This document shows positions 6,431-8,904 of a DNA stretch of 8,904 nucleotides, one piece after another. Each line of letters opens with the position of its first letter. Position 1 is the stretch's first letter. The position numbers and the translations under genes are program-made. Location: assembly GCA_025054905.1 (NCBI GenBank), contig JANWZF010000327.1, positions 1-8,904 on the forward strand, read 5' to 3'. The notes beneath the pieces are model-generated. The model worked only from the letters and a program-made list of their open reading frames with translations. It was not told where the DNA came from and ran no database searches. The stretch comes from Tepidimonas sp. (GTDB lineage: Bacteria; Pseudomonadota; Gammaproteobacteria; Burkholderiales; Burkholderiaceae_C).

Positions 6431-7864
6431 ATGCACATCCACATTCTGGGCATCTGCGGCACTTTCATGGGCGGGCTGGCCGCACTGGCGCGCGAGGCCG
6501 GCCACCGCGTCACCGGCTGCGACGCCGGCGTCTACCCCCCGATGAGCGAGCAGCTCAAGGCACTGGGCATTGAGCTGATCGAGGGCTGGGACGCCGACCA
6601 GATGCGGCTGCGGCCCGATGTGTTCGTGGTCGGCAACGTCGTCAGCCGTGCACGCGGCAGCGATGGACAACCCAGGTTTGCGCTGATGGAGGCCATCCTG
6701 GAGGCCGGCGCGCGCTACACCAGCGGCCCGCAGTGGCTGGCCGAGCATGTGCTGCACGGCCGCCACGTGCTGGCGGTGGCCGGCACGCACGGCAAGACCA
6801 CCACCAGCGCGATGCTGGCCTGGATCCTGCAGCACGCCGGGCAGCAGCCCGGTTTTCTGATCGGCGGCGTGCCGCTGGACTTTGGCGTCTCGGCCCGGCT
6901 GGGCGCGCCCGGTGCGCGCGCGCGCCCGCTGTTCGTCATCGAAGCCGACGAGTACGACACCGCCTTTTTCGACAAGCGCAGCAAGTTTGTGCACTACCGC
7001 CCGCGCACCGCGGTGCTGAACAATCTGGAATTCGATCACGCCGACATCTTTGACGACCTGGCGGCCATCGAACGCCAGTTCCATCACCTGCTGCGCACGG
7101 TGCCGGCCAGCGGGCGCGTGATCGCCAACGGGCTGGAGGAGTCGATCGCACGCGTGCTCAACCAGGGGCTGTACAGCGAGCTGCGCACGTTTGGCGCGGC
7201 CCACAGCGACTACCAGGCCGACGGCGAGCCGCATGACTTTGCGGTACTGCGGCAGGGGCGCGAGGTGGCACGCGTGCGCTGGGGGCTGGCCGGGGTGCAC
7301 AACCAGCTCAACGCGCTGGCCGCCATCGCCGCCGCGGAGCACGTGGGGGTCAGCCCCGCGCTGGCGGCCGAGGCGCTGGCCGACTTCCAGGGCGTGCGCC
7401 GCCGGCTGGAGGTACGCGCCCGGATCGCGCGGCCCGATGGCGTGATCACGATTTACGACGACTTTGCCCACCACCCCACCGCCATGCGCACCACGCTGGA
7501 CGGGCTGCGCCGTCGGCTCGACGCGCAGGGCCGCCCCCACGAGCGCATCCTGGCCATCTTCGAGCCCCGCTCCAACACGATGCGGCTGGGCACGATGAAG
7601 GCGCAACTGCCATGGGCGCTGGAGGGGGCGGCGCTGGCGTTTTGCCACACCGCCGGGCTGACCTGGGACGCCGCGCAGGCGCTGGCGCCGCTGGGCGCGC
7701 GCGCCCACACCGCAGCCGATCTGGACACGCTGGTGGCGCAGGTGGTGGCCGCTGCCCGCGGGGGCGACCACCTGCTGTGCATGAGCAACGGCAGCTTCGG
7801 CGGCGTGCACGAGCGGCTGGCCGCCGCCCTGCGCGCCCAACCGACCGCCGCGGCGGCTCAGTAG
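6431..7864 (+). CDS. mpl: UDP-N-acetylmuramate:L-alanyl-gamma-D-glutamyl-meso-diaminopimelate ligase (Mpl)
   Basis: A 477-aa Mur-ligase family enzyme, near the E. coli Mpl length (about 457 aa). In the cytoplasm it joins the recycled murein tripeptide L-Ala-gamma-D-Glu-meso-DAP to UDP-MurNAc using ATP, bypassing MurC, MurD and MurE. The N-terminal Rossmann part begins MHIHILGICGTFMGGLAALA and binds UDP-MurNAc. The ATP P-loop is G118-THGKTT124. E171-ADEYD176 and N198-LEFDH203 are the Mur-ligase metal and substrate segments. D343-DFAHHP349 precedes the C-terminal domain. The ICGTFMGG and EADEYDTAFFDKRSKF signatures favour Mpl over MurC. No Shine-Dalgarno sequence precedes the ATG. The gene is divergent from the unknown/tlpA-like operon and convergent with a small unknown gene, overlapping it by 7 bp at the stops. 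Confidence 0.96.
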   Translation: MHIHILGICGTFMGGLAALAREAGHRVTGCDAGVYPPMSEQLKALGIELIEGWDADQMRLRPDVFVVGNVVSRARGSDGQPRFALMEAILEAGARYTSGPQWLAEHVLHGRHVLAVAGTHGKTTTSAMLAWILQHAGQQPGFLIGGVPLDFGVSARLGAPGARARPLFVIEADEYDTAFFDKRSKFVHYRPRTAVLNNLEFDHADIFDDLAAIERQFHHLLRTVPASGRVIANGLEESIARVLNQGLYSELRTFGAAHSDYQADGEPHDFAVLRQGREVARVRWGLAGVHNQLNALAAIAAAEHVGVSPALAAEALADFQGVRRRLEVRARIARPDGVITIYDDFAHHPTAMRTTLDGLRRRLDAQGRPHERILAIFEPRSNTMRLGTMKAQLPWALEGAALAFCHTAGLTWDAAQALAPLGARAHTAADLDTLVAQVVAAARGGDHLLCMSNGSFGGVHERLAAALRAQPTAAAAQ

Positions 7865-8178
7865 CCGACGGTCTGCGCCGGCACGTCCACCTTGACGATC
7901 GGCTTGGCCAGCAGGCTGGCCAGCGCGCGCGCGTACACCATCGCCCACGCCCGGTGCGCCGGCTCGGCAAAGCGCTCTGCACCGACCGCCTGCGCGATGG
8001 CCAGCGCCTTGTCGGCGGTCAGCACCTTGCCGGTCAGGCGCAGCGGCTCGCAGCCCAGGGTGGTGAACTGCTCATCCAGCCACTGGCGCGCCAGCTCGTG
8101 CGGCATGGGTTGCACCTCATCGAGGTCGAAGGTGTACTCGCGGTCGGGACCAAAAGAGACGATGACGTGGTTGCGCAT
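7858..8178 (-). CDS. Small hypothetical protein of unknown function
   Basis: A 106-aa soluble protein that I do not recognise. It begins MRNHVIVSFGPDREYTFDLD, a beta-rich start, then becomes helical (HELARQWLDEQF, ADKALAIAQAVGAERFAEPA, AWAMVYARALASLLAKP) and ends VKVDVPAQTVGY. There is no signal peptide, membrane segment or known catalytic motif, and only one Cys (C43). The ATG at 8178 is chosen because GAGGGGG (8183-8189, this strand) lies 4 nt upstream. A longer in-frame TTG start at 8226 would add an unrelated leader. The gene is 84 bp downstream of the DAHP synthase on the same strand and may be read through from it. Its stop overlaps the mpl stop by 7 bp on the opposite strand. Confidence 0.8.
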   Translation of the reverse strand: MRNHVIVSFGPDREYTFDLDEVQPMPHELARQWLDEQFTTLGCEPLRLTGKVLTADKALAIAQAVGAERFAEPAHRAWAMVYARALASLLAKPIVKVDVPAQTVGY

Positions 8179-8262
8179 GGCACCCCCTCGCAGGCGGGCA
8201 AAAATGGCTGTGGCCGATCCCGGCAATGGTAGCGCCTGCGCACACCGCCGGCGCAGCCGACC
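8179..8262. other. Short gap between DAHP synthase and the 106-aa gene
   Basis: The 84 bp contain the ribosome site of the small gene and a 6-bp inverted repeat (CTGCGC at 8236-8241 with GCGCAG at 8251-8256, 9-nt loop). No T run follows on either strand, so it is not a standard intrinsic terminator. Read-through from the DAHP synthase gene into the small gene is plausible. Confidence 0.4.
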
Positions 8263-8904
8263 TCAGCGTTTGCGCGCCCGCCGCGCTGCCACCGCCTGCG
8301 CCAGGGTCTGCAACACCTCCACCGAGGTCTCCCAGTCGATGCAGGCGTCGGTGATGCTCTGGCCATAGGTCAGCCGCGCCGGATCGTCCTTGCCGGGGGT
8401 GAACTTTTGCGCTCCGGCACGCAGGTGGCTTTCCACCATCACGCCGAGAATGCGGTCGGAGCCGCCGGCCACCTGGGCCGCGATGTCGCGCGCCACCTCC
8501 ACCTGGCGCTCGTGCTGCTTCTGGCTGTTGCCGTGGCTGCAGTCCACCATCACGCGCGCAGGCAGCTTGGCGTCGGCAAGTTGCTGGCAGGCGATGGCCA
8601 CGCTGTCGGCGTCGTAGTTGGGCAACTTGCCGCCGCGCAGGATCACGTGGCAGTCGGGGTTGCCCTTGGTGCGCACGATGGCCACCTGGCCGTTTTTGTG
8701 CACCGACAGGAAGTGGTGCGGCCGGCTGGCGGCCAGGATGGCATCGGTGGCGATGCGGATGTTGCCGTCGGTGCCGTTTTTGAAGCCGATCGGCGCGCTC
8801 AGGCCCGAGGCCAGCTCGCGGTGCACCTGGCTTTCGGTGGTGCGCGCCCCGATGGCACCCCACGAAATCAGGTCGGCGATGTACTGCGGGCTGATGACGT
8901 CCAG
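8263..8904 (-). CDS. aroG: Class I 3-deoxy-D-arabino-heptulosonate 7-phosphate synthase, C-terminal part (5' end beyond window)
   Basis: The window holds the last 213 codons, and the reading frame is open through the right edge. The enzyme condenses phosphoenolpyruvate and erythrose 4-phosphate to DAHP, the first step of the shikimate pathway. The fragment begins LDVISPQYIADLISWGAIGA and aligns, from recall, with E. coli AroG from about residue 145. K42 (FKNG; AroG K186), H124 (DCSHGNS; H268) and E158 (VMVESHL; E302) match the active site and metal ligands. D186 (SITDACIDW) matches D326 after a four-residue insertion in the preceding loop. D2, P6 and S36 correspond to AroG D146, P150 and S180, positions linked to feedback inhibition by phenylalanine, so a regulated enzyme is likely. 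Phe-, Tyr- and Trp-sensitive forms cannot be separated with certainty, so the aroG symbol is provisional. The protein ends with an Arg/Lys-rich tail (ARRARKR). Confidence 0.95.
   Translation of the reverse strand: MDVISPQYIADLISWGAIGARTTESQVHRELASGLSAPIGFKNGTDGNIRIATDAILAASRPHHFLSVHKNGQVAIVRTKGNPDCHVILRGGKLPNYDADSVAIACQQLADAKLPARVMVDCSHGNSQKQHERQVEVARDIAAQVAGGSDRILGVMVESHLRAGAQKFTPGKDDPARLTYGQSITDACIDWETSVEVLQTLAQAVAARRARKR

Noticed and set aside
8236..8256. Inverted repeat CTGCGC/GCGCAG as a terminator for the DAHP synthase gene
   Set aside because: The stem is only 6 bp and no T tract follows on either strand.

Overview
The window is a compact, very GC-rich stretch of bacterial chromosome. 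Mpl, a class I DAHP synthase, a DUF3391/HD-GYP protein and codon choice dominated by G/C third positions all fit a betaproteobacterium, most likely order Burkholderiales (Comamonadaceae-like). The assignment comes from recognising protein families, not from a search. No insertion sequence, prophage, CRISPR array or integration scar is visible, and nearly all of it is coding.

Layout. A tRNA-Pro(CGG) gene lies at 32-108, followed by about 130 bp with no recognisable gene. Positions 239-5253 hold a cyclic-di-GMP signalling block. A minus-strand protein with a degenerate HD-GYP-like domain (239-1447) is divergent, across about 105 bp, from a plus-strand DUF3391 + HD-GYP phosphodiesterase (1553-2827). 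The latter overlaps by 4 bp (GTGA) a triple-PAS GGDEF-EAL protein (2824-5253). The block encodes a putative non-catalytic sensor or scaffold, an HD-GYP hydrolase, and a composite cyclase/phosphodiesterase whose two catalytic motif sets both look intact.

The second block (5245-7864) is a minus-strand two-gene operon. An unrecognised 200-aa protein (6374-5772) overlaps by ATGA a membrane-anchored TlpA-like thioredoxin with a WCPPC motif (5775-5245). Divergent from it, across 56 bp, is mpl (6431-7864), a murein-tripeptide recycling ligase. The last block is on the minus strand: a 106-aa unknown protein (8178-7858) downstream of the C-terminal 213 residues of a class I DAHP synthase (aroG-type), which enters from beyond the right edge.

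Gene packing is tight. Both convergent pairs overlap at their stop codons (9 bp at 5245-5253, 7 bp at 7858-7864) with no intrinsic terminator. I see no clearly new biological system. The most interesting points are the divergent pair of HD-GYP paralogs that have lost different predicted metal ligands, the translationally coupled c-di-GMP genes, the unknown gene coupled to tlpA beside mpl, and a repeated GCGATAATG promoter-like motif that would make mpl nearly leaderless.
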